The notes under the pieces: model-generated
Database searches by the model: none
The model's input: only the letters and a program-made list of their open reading frames with translations
What the model was told of the DNA's origin: nothing
In this document: one piece after another, positions 1 to 6,620 of the stretch
Position numbering within the stretch: position 1 is the stretch's first letter
Layout of the letters: the number at the start of each line of letters is the position of its first letter
Assembly (NCBI GenBank): GCA_900556535.1
Contig: USPI01000081.1
Span: 1 to 6,620 of the forward strand
From: an uncultured Eubacteriales bacterium
Lineage (GTDB): Bacteria > Bacillota > Clostridia > Oscillospirales > Oscillospiraceae
DNA length: 6,620 nucleotides
Direction: 5' to 3'
Program-made: the position numbers and the translations under genes

Positions 1-81
1 CATCAAGCCTTAGCGCGTTTTTCTCCCGTGTGCGATTTAGTAATCATTGCCTGCTTGCAAGTTTCGCTGCATCACAACATT

Positions 82-109
82 TTGTGTTTATGTTCTTATG
101 TAAACACAA
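82..109. repeat. Perfect 9-bp inverted repeat with 10-base spacer
   Basis: TTGTGTTTA at 82-90 is the exact reverse complement of TAAACACAA at 101-109, with TGTTCTTATG between. It lies in the AT-richer, gene-free left end, beyond the terminator of the COG2509 gene. Read as plus-strand RNA the arms can extend by two G-U pairs and one U-A pair to leave a UCUU loop; minus-strand RNA lacks these inner pairs. It could be a protein-binding operator for a gene outside the window or a plus-strand RNA hairpin. I could not match it to a named regulator site, and no good promoter was seen next to it. Confidence 0.5.
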
Positions 110-128
110 GTTATGCCGTGCAGACCGC

Positions 129-167
129 AAAAATGCCGAAACAGCACAATTGGCGGCTGTTTCAGCA
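129..167 (-). terminator. Rho-independent terminator after the COG2509 gene
   Basis: On the minus strand, TGCTGAAACAGC (167 down to 156) pairs with GCTGTTTCGGCA (145 down to 134) around a 10-base loop, giving a 12-bp stem with one G-U pair, followed directly by five U residues (133-129). It begins 35 bases past the stop codon at 202, as expected for the end of the four-gene unit. The G-U pair forms only in minus-strand RNA and becomes C-A on the other strand, which favours leftward use. The plus strand also has ATTTTTA just after the hairpin (169-175), so some bidirectional termination is possible. Confidence 0.85.
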
Positions 168-201
168 CATTTTTATGAAATTCCGACGGTTTAGGGAACT
201 T

Positions 202-1776
202 TTATAGATTTTCTATCAGCGACTCGGCGCATTTCATGCCGTCAACTGCCGCGGAGCTTATTCCGCCGGCATAGCCCGCGCCCTCGCCGCAGGGGTAGAC
301 GCCGCGAACGAGCGAGCGCCGCCGCTCGTCGCGCAGGATACGCACGGGAGAGGACGAGCGCGTTTCGGGAGCGGTGAGCACGGCGTCCGGAGCGTCAAAG
401 CCCCTGAGCTTTTTCCCAAGCTCCGGCAGGGCGTTTTCAAGCACCCGCGTTATGCTCTCCGGCAGTACCTCGTGCAGGTCGCACCACGAAACTCCCGGGC
501 GGTAGCTCGGCGTGACGCGCCCCGCGCCCTCGCTCTTTTTATGCGCGAGAAAATCTCCCGCAAGCTGAGCCGGAGCCCTGTAATCTCCGCTGTGCGCAAA
601 AGCCGCGCGCTCTATATCGCGCTGCCAGTACATCCCGCCCAGTGCGCCGGGATAGGGAAAGTCCTCGGTGTGGAGCGTGACGAGAAGTGCGCTGTTTGCG
701 TTTTCGCCGTCGCGCTTTGAATTGCTCATGCCGTTGGTGCACACTCCGCCCTCCTCCGACGCAGCCGCAATGACCTCGCCGCCGGGGCACATACAGAACG
801 TGTAGGCGCTCGTGCCGTCGGGCAGGTGGACGTTGAGCGAATAGTCGGCTGCGGGAAGGTCGCTCCTGTCCTCGCCGTACTGCGCGGTGTTTATATCCGA
901 CTGCCTGTGCTCAATGCGCACGCCCATGGAAAACGCCTTTGGCTCCATCGGCACTCCCGCCGCTTCGAGCATCTCGAAGGTGTCTCGCGCGGAGTGTCCG
1001 ACCGCAAGGATAAGCTCCGAGCAGGCAAGCTCATATTCCCCGTCGGCGCTTTCGACTCTCACGCCGCGCAGGGTGTTGTTTTCCGTGACGAGCCCCGTGA
1101 GCTTTGAGTTAAAGCGCACCTCGCCGCCGAGGGAAATTATCTCGCGGCGTATACTCTGCACTACATTTATAAGTATATCCGTGCCGATATGCGGCTTTGC
1201 GTCGTATAAAATGCTCTCCGGCGCGCCGTGCTCATAAAAGGTGCGCAGCATATAGCTTATGCGCTTGTCGCGTATGCCGGTGTTGAGCTTGCCGTCGGAA
1301 AACGTGCCCGCTCCGCCCTCGCCGAATTGGACGTTGCATTCGGTGTCGAGCACACCGAGGCTGCGCATTGCCTCGACCTTCAGCTTTCGCGTTTCGGCGT
1401 CCGAGCCGCGCTCAAGGACGATGGGGCGCAGTCCGGCCATACTCAAAACAAGCGCCGCGAACATACCGCCCGGTCCGAAGCCCGCAACGACGGGGCGCTT
1501 ATCCGACCTAAGCCTCGGCACCTCGTATTCAAACTCCTCGTACTCGGCAACGTTTTTGCTCTTGTTATTTGCAAGGAGCTTTTTCTCGTTATCGAGCGTC
1601 ACGGCGACAGAATACAGCCAATGGATATCGTTTTTCTTTCTCGCATCGAGCGAGCGCTTTATGATTTTAAGGCTCTTTATCGCAAAGGGCGGAACTCTCA
1701 GCTCCCGCGCCGCCTTGGTTCTGAGCTTTCTTTCGTCCCGCTCCGTGTCGAGGCGAAGGTTTCTTACTATTATCAT
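202..1776 (-). CDS. COG2509-type FAD-dependent dehydrogenase (524 aa)
   Basis: This is a predicted cytoplasmic flavoprotein of the COG2509 'uncharacterized FAD-dependent dehydrogenase' group; its substrate is not known. An N-terminal domain of about 90 residues, basic and rich in charged residues (SLDARKK near 42-48), precedes a Rossmann dinucleotide-binding motif GFGPGG at 99-104 that ends in VLERG. The family signature FGEGGAGTFSDGKLNTG is at 151-167. The C-terminal FAD-closing motif GVYPCGEGAGYAGG starts at 492. There is no signal peptide or membrane segment. The start is the ATG at 1776, which overlaps the TGA of the upstream flavoprotein gene (ATGA) and has GGGGAGG eight bases upstream. 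An ATG 14 codons further up lies inside the neighbour and lacks that support. The gene is last in the unit and is followed by a terminator. The family call is confident; the reaction is unknown. Confidence 0.9.
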   Translation of the reverse strand: MIIVRNLRLDTERDERKLRTKAARELRVPPFAIKSLKIIKRSLDARKKNDIHWLYSVAVTLDNEKKLLANNKSKNVAEYEEFEYEVPRLRSDKRPVVAGFGPGGMFAALVLSMAGLRPIVLERGSDAETRKLKVEAMRSLGVLDTECNVQFGEGGAGTFSDGKLNTGIRDKRISYMLRTFYEHGAPESILYDAKPHIGTDILINVVQSIRREIISLGGEVRFNSKLTGLVTENNTLRGVRVESADGEYELACSELILAVGHSARDTFEMLEAAGVPMEPKAFSMGVRIEHRQSDINTAQYGEDRSDLPAADYSLNVHLPDGTSAYTFCMCPGGEVIAAASEEGGVCTNGMSNSKRDGENANSALLVTLHTEDFPYPGALGGMYWQRDIERAAFAHSGDYRAPAQLAGDFLAHKKSEGAGRVTPSYRPGVSWCDLHEVLPESITRVLENALPELGKKLRGFDAPDAVLTAPETRSSSPVRILRDERRRSLVRGVYPCGEGAGYAGGISSAAVDGMKCAESLIENL

Positions 1777-2972
1777 TTTCCGAGCCTCCCCGCAATGACG
1801 CCGCTTGCCCACGCCCACTGGAGATTATAGCCGCCGCAGTCGCCGTCAACGTCGAGCAGCTCGCCCGTTATGAACAGCCCCGGCACGAACCAACTTTCAA
1901 GCGTTTCGGGGTTCACGCCGCTCGTCCTTATGCCGCCCGCCGTGACCTGCGCATGGGCAAGATCCTCCACGCCGCGCAGCTCAAGCTCAAAATCGCGGCA
2001 CGAGCGCGCTATCGCCGCAAGCTCGTTCCCGCTCAGCTCGCCGATGGACTTTCCGCCGCCCACGCGGGCATATTTTACGACCATTTTTCCGAGGCGGCTG
2101 TGCAGCACGCCCGTTAAAATATCCTCCGCACCGAGCTCGGGATTTGCCGCAATGCGGCCGCGCAGCTTTCCTTCTATATCGGCTCCGCCCGACAGGTCGA
2201 TGTGTATAACTCCCCTGCCGTTTTCCGACGCCGCGCGGGATATGTCGAACGCGGCAGGACCCGAGACGCCCGTTTCGGTAAACTGAAGCTCGCCCTCGCT
2301 CTCGGCGACGATGCTGCCGCCGCACTCAAGCGCCGTTTTGGCGTTCACCCTCACGCCCTTTAATGCGCGCGGGTAGGTGGGGTCTGTTATGAGCTGCACG
2401 AGCGAGGGGCGTATTTGGGTGCACTTGTGACCGAGCGGCTTCAAAAGCTCATAGCCGTCCGTCACACCGCCGACCTTCGTGCCGGCCGCTCCGCCGCAGG
2501 AGACGATGACACGATCTGCGCGTATCTCACCCTCGTCGGTTTTAACGGCAAAGCCCTCGCCGCGCCTTTCGATGCCGCGCGCGGGGCAGGAGGTGCGCAC
2601 GCTTATGTTATCGCGCAAAAGCGCAAAGCGCAGCACGTCAACGACGCTGTTTGCCGAGTTTGACTGCGGGTAGACCCTGCCGCCGTATTCGAGGCTGACC
2701 GTAAGGCCAAGCGAGTCGAAAAAGCGCAGAGTATCCTCCGGCGTGAAGCGTGAGAGCACCGCGGCAGGAAAATCCGGCTGCGCGCCGTGGTAGTTTTCGA
2801 GCCTTGCGCCGGTATTGGTGAGGTTGCACCTGCCGTTACCCGTGCTCAAGAGCTTTTTTCCGACACGCTGCTGCCGCTCAAGCAGAATTATTCTGTTTTG
2901 CTTATCCTCGCTTGCGCTTATCGCCGCGGCCATGCCCGATGCGCCGCCGCCGATTATCACAACTGTTCTCAT
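1773..2972 (-). CDS. HI0933/YtfP-type flavoprotein (aminoacetone oxidase family, 399 aa)
   Basis: This is a soluble FAD/NAD(P)-dependent oxidoreductase of the HI0933-like family (Pfam HI0933_like; B. subtilis YtfP and E. coli YhiN are relatives). Databases often name it 'aminoacetone oxidase family FAD-binding enzyme', but the physiological substrate is not firmly established. Visible motifs in order are the N-terminal FAD motif GGGASG (8-13), the family block KKLLSTGNGRCNLTN (39-53), GRVYPQSNSA (98-107), TETGVSGPAAFDIS (232-245) and the C-terminal FAD-binding block GELLDVDGDCGGYNLQWA (370-387). The length is typical of the family. The ATG at 2972 follows GGAG with a six-base spacer and comes one base after the asparaginase stop. 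Its stop overlaps the start of the next FAD gene. Both neighbouring flavoproteins keep complete FAD motifs, so both are probably functional. No membrane segment is seen. Confidence 0.92.
   Translation of the reverse strand: MRTVVIIGGGASGMAAAISASEDKQNRIILLERQQRVGKKLLSTGNGRCNLTNTGARLENYHGAQPDFPAAVLSRFTPEDTLRFFDSLGLTVSLEYGGRVYPQSNSANSVVDVLRFALLRDNISVRTSCPARGIERRGEGFAVKTDEGEIRADRVIVSCGGAAGTKVGGVTDGYELLKPLGHKCTQIRPSLVQLITDPTYPRALKGVRVNAKTALECGGSIVAESEGELQFTETGVSGPAAFDISRAASENGRGVIHIDLSGGADIEGKLRGRIAANPELGAEDILTGVLHSRLGKMVVKYARVGGGKSIGELSGNELAAIARSCRDFELELRGVEDLAHAQVTAGGIRTSGVNPETLESWFVPGLFITGELLDVDGDCGGYNLQWAWASGVIAGRLGK
1785..1791 (-). promoter_or_regulatory. Ribosome binding site fixing the COG2509 start
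   Basis: GGGGAGG on the minus strand lies eight bases before the ATG at 1776, inside the last codons of the upstream flavoprotein gene. It decides the start in favour of 1776 over the upstream in-frame ATG at 1818, and together with the ATGA overlap suggests translational coupling. Confidence 0.75.
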
Positions 2973-2973
2973 T

Positions 2974-3978
2974 TTATTCTCCGCTGCGGTTTAAAATATC
3001 GTGTGCGACCGGCTCGTAAAACCGGCGCTTGATTTCATCCGGATCCTTCGTTTCGCCGAGTATGCACATTATCTTCGCAAGCGCGGCCTCGGTGGTCATG
3101 TCATACGCCTCAAGCACGTTGCGCCAGCCCTTGAGCCTGTGCCCGACGTTATAAACGGCAAGGTCCGAGCCCTCGTTCTGCACCTGCGTGGTCATGATGA
3201 TGACGACTCCGCGCTTTATTGCGTCGATGACCGTTTCGAGAAACTTATCGTCGCCGTAGCTCGGAAGTCCGCCGACGCCGAAGGACTCGATAATAACGGC
3301 GTCCTTGCGCCGGGTCATGAATTCAAGAAGCTCGTGATCCGTGCCGGGTATCATTTTTATAAGCCCCACATTCGTGTCGAGCTTTTCACAAAACTCAGGC
3401 TCTGATTCACACTCGGGACGGATATACTGCATGAGCGCTCCGTCCTGCACGGTCGCAATGACGGGGTAGTTTATGCTCGAAAACGCGGCATACGACTTTG
3501 ACCTCGTCTTGCGCGCCCTCGTGCCGAGAATGACGCGGCCGTTAAAGACGATGCTGACGCCGCAAATATCGTCAGAGCAGGCGCAGGTGAAGGCGTCGAG
3601 CAGGTTAACCTTTGAGTCTGTCGAGTCAAAGCTGATGGGCTTCTGAGCGCCCGTGAGTATGACGGGCTTACGCGAGCCGCGTATCATATAGCTCAGCGCC
3701 GCGGCGGTGTATGCCATCGTATCCGTGCCGTGGCTTATGACAAAGCCGTCGTATTTATCATAGTTTTCGCGTACGCAGCGCGTTATCCGCACCCAGTGCT
3801 CCGGAGTCATGCTCGTGCTGTCAACGTTAAAAAGCGAGACGCAGTCAACTCCGCAAAGCCTCGATATATCGGGCACGAGGGCAAGAAGCTGGTCGGGTGA
3901 AAGCTGCGGTGCGAGCCCGTCCGGACTTATTTCCGAGGCAATGGTGCCGCCGGTGCCGATCATGAGTATCTTCTTCAT
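2974..3978 (-). CDS. ansA: L-asparaginase, type I-like, cytoplasmic (334 aa)
   Basis: It is predicted to hydrolyse L-asparagine to aspartate and ammonia. The protein covers the whole asparaginase/glutaminase fold (COG0252). The N-terminal catalytic motif GTGGTIAS spans 8-15, with the nucleophile region at Thr9/Thr12. The second catalytic motif HGTDTM is at 83-88 (Thr85, Asp86), and ARKTRSK at 155-161 supplies the likely active-site lysine, by alignment Lys157. The C-terminal domain carries [10 protein letters not shown] (231-240) and the conserved [12 protein letters not shown] stretch (268-279). There is no signal peptide before the first strand MKKILMIG, so it is cytoplasmic, as in AnsA rather than the periplasmic AnsB type. 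The ATG overlaps the moaC stop (ATGA). Only a weak GGGGTG lies upstream, which suggests dependence on coupling to moaC translation. Glutaminase side activity cannot be judged from sequence. Confidence 0.9.
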   Translation of the reverse strand: MKKILMIGTGGTIASEISPDGLAPQLSPDQLLALVPDISRLCGVDCVSLFNVDSTSMTPEHWVRITRCVRENYDKYDGFVISHGTDTMAYTAAALSYMIRGSRKPVILTGAQKPISFDSTDSKVNLLDAFTCACSDDICGVSIVFNGRVILGTRARKTRSKSYAAFSSINYPVIATVQDGALMQYIRPECESEPEFCEKLDTNVGLIKMIPGTDHELLEFMTRRKDAVIIESFGVGGLPSYGDDKFLETVIDAIKRGVVIIMTTQVQNEGSDLAVYNVGHRLKGWRNVLEAYDMTTEAALAKIMCILGETKDPDEIKRRFYEPVAHDILNRSGE

Positions 3979-4451
3979 TTGCGCTCGAACACCCCGCTTT
4001 TGCCGCCGCTCTTTTTCAGAAGGCGTATATCGCCGATCTCAATATCGCGCTGCACCGCCTTGCACATATCGTAGACCGTGAGCGCGGCGACGCTCACCGC
4101 CGTGAGTGCCTCCATCTCAACGCCCGTTGCGCCCGTGCATTTTGCCGTTGCGGTTATCTCGACGCTGTGCGTTTCCTCGCGCAGCTCAAGGTCAATGTCC
4201 ACGCCCGAGAGCATTATCGGGTGGCACATCGGGATGAGCTCCGAGGTCTTTTTCGCGCCCATTATGCCGCCGACCTGCGCGACCGCGAGCACGTCGCCCT
4301 TTTTCATGCCGCCGGATCTTATGAGCCGGAAGGTCTCCTCGTTTACGAGCACCCTGCCCACCGCGACCGCCGTGCGCGCGGTATCCTCCTTTGCGGAAAC
4401 ATCAACCATTTTGGCGCGTCCGCTGTCGTTAAAGTGCGAAAAATCAGCCAT
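3975..4451 (-). CDS. moaC: Cyclic pyranopterin monophosphate synthase MoaC (158 aa)
   Basis: MoaC acts with MoaA in the first step of molybdenum cofactor synthesis, converting the MoaA product 3',8-cyclo-GTP into cyclic pyranopterin monophosphate. The sequence is full length and aligns nearly residue for residue with the E. coli enzyme. [20 protein letters not shown] spans 50-69, the substrate-site MCHP with His77 follows, then GVEMEA (110-115), and [12 protein letters not shown] contains Asp128 and the catalytic Lys131. The start is the ATG at 4451, preceded by GGAGAA (GGAG seven bases upstream). Its stop overlaps the asparaginase start. moaA, moaB, moeA, mobA and other Moco genes are absent from the window, so this is a dispersed moaC. 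A terminator-like hairpin lies 19 bases upstream of the start. Confidence 0.97.
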   Translation of the reverse strand: MADFSHFNDSGRAKMVDVSAKEDTARTAVAVGRVLVNEETFRLIRSGGMKKGDVLAVAQVGGIMGAKKTSELIPMCHPIMLSGVDIDLELREETHSVEITATAKCTGATGVEMEALTAVSVAALTVYDMCKAVQRDIEIGDIRLLKKSGGKSGVFERK

Positions 4452-4468
4452 AATAATTCTCCATTTGC

Positions 4469-4502
4469 AAAATAACCACCCGAAGCCGTTCAGGTGGTTA
4501 TT
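4469..4502 (-). terminator. Intrinsic terminator or attenuator-like hairpin between fakA and moaC
   Basis: In minus-strand RNA, AAUAACCACCUGAA (4502 down to 4489) pairs with UUCGGGUGGUUAUU (4484 down to 4471) around the four-base loop CGGC, giving a 14-bp stem with one G-U pair. The RNA continues as UUUUG, so the 3' end of the stem plus tail reads UUAUUUUG. The G-U pair becomes a C-A mismatch on the plus strand, which supports leftward function. It begins 18 bases past the fakA stop and ends about eight bases before the moaC ribosome binding site. Confidence 0.8.
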
Positions 4503-4519
4503 AAGATACGAATTTGTTC

Positions 4520-6205
4520 TTACTCCACGGAGATCATGTAGTAGTAAACAGGCTGTCCGCCGTCTACCACGGTGACTTCCGCGTCGGGGAATGCGTTCTC
4601 GATGGACTGTGCCGCCTCGTCCGCCTCGTCCTGCTTTACATCCTCGCCGTAGTACACGGTGACGATCTCGGGATCGAGGTCCTTGAACATTTCCTCCATC
4701 TTCTCAAGCATCGCACTCATCTCGGTGTAGCTGCCGATGAGCTTTCCGTCAAGAAGACCGAGGTACTCGCCGGCATGGATCGCGTAGCCGTCAAAGTCGG
4801 AGTCGCGCGCGGCATAGGTGACCTGCGCCGTGTGAACGTCGTCAAGCGAGCCCTTCATCGCCTCGACGATATCGGACACCTCGCCCTCGGGGTCGAAGTT
4901 GAGCATCGCGGTGATACCCTGCGGGATGGTCTTTGTCGGGATGACGACAACGGTCTTGTCCTCGCAAAGAGGAATGCTCTGCTCGGCCGCCATGATGATG
5001 TTCTTGTTGTTGGGAAGAACGAAAACGACCTCCGCGGGGGTGCGGTTTATTTCCTTTATAATGTCGGCGGTGGACGGATTCATGGTCTGGCCGCCGGTGA
5101 CTATCGTATCTGCTCCGAGCTCCTTAAAGAGGTTTGCGATGCCCTCGCCCGCGCAGACGGAAACGATGCCGTAGCGCTTGGTGGGAGCGGCAACGCCGGT
5201 TTCGCCGGCTTCGAGCTCGCGCTCTACCTGCTCAAGATCGTCGGTTGACTGAGCCTTTTTGCCCGCCATGATATCGTCATACTGCGTGCGCATATTCTCG
5301 ATCTTCGCAAGCTCAAGGGTGCCGTACTTCTGGCTCTTCGTGAGCGCCTCGCCGGGGATATTCGTGTGGACGTGGACCTTGAACGCCTCGTCGTCCTCAC
5401 CGATAACAAGGCTGTCGCCGATGCTCGAAAGGTACGCTCTGAGCGGGGTGAGATCCACGTTCGGCTCATGCTTGCGCACGATGTAGACCGTGTCGAAGGC
5501 ATAGGTTATCTCGTCCGTGCCGAAAACGTCGAATGCGCCGTCCTGATTTGCGATAACGCCGGGCTGCACCGCCTGCTTGGGAGCGGTGACCTCGCCGCGC
5601 AGACACTGAAGGAAGGCGGTGAAGATGATGATATAGCCCTTGCCGCCCGCGTCAACGACGCCGGCCTTCTGGAGCACGGGGTTCTGATTGACGGTGTTTT
5701 CAAGCGCCTCGTTGCCGATCCTCAGCGTGGTCTCGAGAAGCTCCTCAATATCCGCGCCCTTCTTGGAATACTCGACCGCGGCAGCCGACGCCATGCGCGC
5801 AACGGTGAGGATGGTGCCCTCTGCGGGCTTCATGACCGCGTTATACGCCGCGTCAACGCCGTCCTCCATCGCAGCCGCGAATTCCTTCGCGCCCACGGTC
5901 TCCATGCCCTTGAGCCGGCGGGAAATTCCGCGGAACAAAAGCGAAAGGATAACGCCGGAGTTTCCGCGCGCACCGCGCAGAAGAGCGCCGGCAACGCAGT
6001 CTGCGACCGCGTCAACGGCGTAGAAGTCTTTTTTGCGAAGCTGAGTGGCAGCCTCGTTCATGGTCAGTCCCATGTTCGTGCCGGTATCACCGTCGGGAAC
6101 AGGGAAAACGTTAAGCTCATTTATCTGCTGAGTATTCTCAGCAAGCGCGGCGTCAGCGCAGAGGATCATGTCCTTAAACACCGCGGCGTCTAAATATTCT
6201 CTCAA
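4520..6205 (-). CDS. fakA: Fatty acid kinase catalytic subunit FakA / YloV, DAK2-DegV-like (561 aa)
   Basis: FakA phosphorylates fatty acids carried by FakB proteins, giving acyl-phosphate for phospholipid synthesis; no fakB is in this window. The N-terminal DhaL-type kinase domain (about 1-205) has the nucleotide and Mg-binding motif [14 protein letters not shown] (32-45), [11 protein letters not shown] (78-88) and VDAGGKG (184-190). A middle domain (about 225-310) contains [12 protein letters not shown] with His278 and His280. The C-terminal DegV-like region (about 343-561) includes [12 protein letters not shown] (371-382) and VFVLPNNKN (394-402). The length matches the family. The start is TTG at 6205, backed by GGAGGTG eight bases upstream and by family alignment, since the next Met (residue 13) falls too close to the conserved core. 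The cysteine expected in the middle domain (YCTE-like motif) appears as Asp238 in YAFDTVYIV. It lies 34 bases after the Asp23-like gene and probably shares its transcript. Confidence 0.94.
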   Translation of the reverse strand: MREYLDAAVFKDMILCADAALAENTQQINELNVFPVPDGDTGTNMGLTMNEAATQLRKKDFYAVDAVADCVAGALLRGARGNSGVILSLLFRGISRRLKGMETVGAKEFAAAMEDGVDAAYNAVMKPAEGTILTVARMASAAAVEYSKKGADIEELLETTLRIGNEALENTVNQNPVLQKAGVVDAGGKGYIIIFTAFLQCLRGEVTAPKQAVQPGVIANQDGAFDVFGTDEITYAFDTVYIVRKHEPNVDLTPLRAYLSSIGDSLVIGEDDEAFKVHVHTNIPGEALTKSQKYGTLELAKIENMRTQYDDIMAGKKAQSTDDLEQVERELEAGETGVAAPTKRYGIVSVCAGEGIANLFKELGADTIVTGGQTMNPSTADIIKEINRTPAEVVFVLPNNKNIIMAAEQSIPLCEDKTVVVIPTKTIPQGITAMLNFDPEGEVSDIVEAMKGSLDDVHTAQVTYAARDSDFDGYAIHAGEYLGLLDGKLIGSYTEMSAMLEKMEEMFKDLDPEIVTVYYGEDVKQDEADEAAQSIENAFPDAEVTVVDGGQPVYYYMISVE

Positions 6206-6213
6206 ATCAAAAG

Positions 6214-6226
6214 CACCTCCGGGAGG
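6214..6226 (-). promoter_or_regulatory. fakA ribosome binding site inside a small palindrome
   Basis: GGAGGTG (6220 down to 6214) precedes the TTG start by eight bases and decides that start. Its GGAGG is the right arm of the 11-base palindrome CCTCC-C-GGAGG (6226 down to 6216). In RNA, CCUC and GAGG could pair around a CCG loop and partly hide the site. Confidence 0.7.
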
Positions 6227-6239
6227 GAATTATCTGTAT

Positions 6240-6593
6240 TTAACCGACTATCACGGTGTCGACAAAAACGTCAACGCTCTTAACGGGAACACCCGTTGCC
6301 TTGGTGACCTTGTAGCGCACCTCTTTAATAATGCTGCGGCACACGGCGCTGATGTTAACGCCGGTGTCTACTCCGATATGGAGCTCAAGCGACAGGCTTC
6401 CGTCGTCGTCAAAATGCGTTTTGACGCCCTTTGACATTGATTCTTTTCTCAGAAGCTGGAGCGGACCTCCGTCCTTGCTGCTGCCCGCCATGCCCTTAAC
6501 GCCGAAGCAGCTCGTCGCCGCGGCGCCTGCGATATTCGTAAAGACCTCGCTGGTGATGCTTATGTTGCCAAGCTCATTGCTGATGTTCACCAT
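6240..6593 (-). CDS. Asp23/Gls24 family envelope stress-type protein, YloU-like (117 aa)
   Basis: This is a small soluble protein of the Asp23/Gls24 family (PF03780). Members in Firmicutes are linked to cell-envelope or alkaline stress, and some are tethered to the membrane by partner proteins. The copy next to fakA corresponds by position to B. subtilis YloU, whose exact role is unclear. The family core is visible: GNISITSEVFTNIAGAAA at 9-26 followed by GVKGMAG (31-37), then a second strand-helix unit with LHIGVDTGVNI (71-81), the helix around SIIKEVRYKVTKATG, and the ending VKSVDVFVDTV. No signal peptide or transmembrane segment is present. The ATG at 6593 follows AAAGGAG with a nine-base spacer. 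It is the first gene of the visible leftward run; its promoter would lie beyond the right edge, because only 27 bases upstream are included. The family call is firm, the function is inferred. Confidence 0.9.
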   Translation of the reverse strand: MVNISNELGNISITSEVFTNIAGAAATSCFGVKGMAGSSKDGGPLQLLRKESMSKGVKTHFDDDGSLSLELHIGVDTGVNISAVCRSIIKEVRYKVTKATGVPVKSVDVFVDTVIVG

Positions 6594-6596
6594 ACT

Positions 6597-6609
6597 AAAG
6601 GACTCCTTT
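6597..6609 (-). promoter_or_regulatory. Ribosome binding site of the Asp23-like gene within a palindrome
   Basis: AAAGGAG (6609 down to 6603) lies nine bases before the ATG at 6593. It forms the left arm of the perfect 13-base palindrome AAAGGA-G-TCCTTT (6609 down to 6597), which in RNA could close as AAAGG / CCUUU around AGU. Confidence 0.65.
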
Positions 6610-6620
6610 CATCAAATAAA

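Noticed and set aside
3..194. Possible 3' end of a rightward gene at the left edge
   Set aside because: No start in the window, no recognisable protein, and the frame reads through the terminator hairpin; kept only as a low-interest note.
1777..1818. Fourteen-codon N-terminal extension of the COG2509 protein from an ATG at 1818
   Set aside because: Lies wholly inside the upstream flavoprotein gene, and the GGGGAGG site plus ATGA overlap point to 1776. The family N-terminus also begins at MIIVRNLRL.
1228..1830. Plus-strand open frame (200 codons) opposite the COG2509 gene
   Set aside because: Antisense to well-conserved FAD motifs and crosses the junction of two real genes; no family resemblance.
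4503..4532. Possible promoter for moaC (TATCTT as -10 near 4504-4509) and the CTCC-AC-GGAG near-palindrome at 4523-4532
   Set aside because: No acceptable -35 at 16-18 bases, and the near-palindrome is short and overlaps the last fakA codons; both look like chance.
4514..5248. Plus-strand open frame (244 codons) opposite the 3' part of fakA
   Set aside because: Same shadow effect; the translation is His/Val/Leu/Arg/Asp-rich low-information sequence without a domain.
5366..6193. Long plus-strand open frame (275 codons) opposite the 5' half of fakA
   Set aside because: Shadow of fakA caused by GC-rich third positions; no ribosome binding site context or recognisable family, while the opposite strand has full FakA motifs.
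1..6620. CRISPR arrays, insertion sequences, tRNA or rRNA genes, riboswitches, defence or toxin genes
   Set aside because: No spaced direct repeats, transposase motifs, cloverleaf sequences or long structured leaders were seen. All large frames are accounted for by six conserved genes.

Overview
The window looks like ordinary chromosome from a GC-rich Clostridia-type Firmicute, possibly from the Oscillospiraceae/Ruminococcaceae side. The evidence is the adjacent Asp23/Gls24-family gene and fatty acid kinase gene (yloU-yloV/fakA order, typical of Firmicutes), strong AGGAGG-type ribosome binding sites, and coding DNA that is visibly GC-rich at third positions. The taxon is inferred from gene content and base composition only.

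All six genes lie on the minus strand, so transcription runs from right to left. At the right edge is a small Asp23/Gls24 protein (6240-6593), followed after 34 bases by fakA (4520-6205), which starts with TTG. A 14-bp hairpin followed by a U-rich run (4469-4502) sits just after fakA. Twenty bases further on starts a tightly packed four-gene run: moaC (3975-4451), a cytoplasmic type I-like L-asparaginase (2974-3978), an HI0933/YtfP-type flavoprotein (1773-2972) and a COG2509-type FAD-dependent dehydrogenase (202-1776). Two of these junctions are ATGA overlaps and the third is a one-base gap, so the four are probably co-transcribed and translationally coupled. A second hairpin with a U5 run (129-167) closes the unit. 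The remaining left end (1-128) holds no convincing gene, only a perfect 9-bp inverted repeat with a 10-base spacer (82-109).

Functionally, the first pair belongs to envelope and lipid physiology: FakA is the kinase that phosphorylates exogenous fatty acids bound to FakB, and Asp23-family proteins are linked to membrane or envelope stress. The four-gene run mixes molybdenum cofactor synthesis (MoaC), asparagine breakdown, and two FAD proteins of poorly defined function. No other molybdopterin gene is present, so the grouping does not form an obvious pathway.

I found no CRISPR array, mobile element, tRNA, rRNA or clearly novel system. The points most worth checking are the terminator-like hairpin directly ahead of moaC with no room for a promoter behind it, a possible loss of a zinc-ligand cysteine in FakA, and the small palindromes that contain the ribosome binding sites of both the asp23-like gene and fakA.
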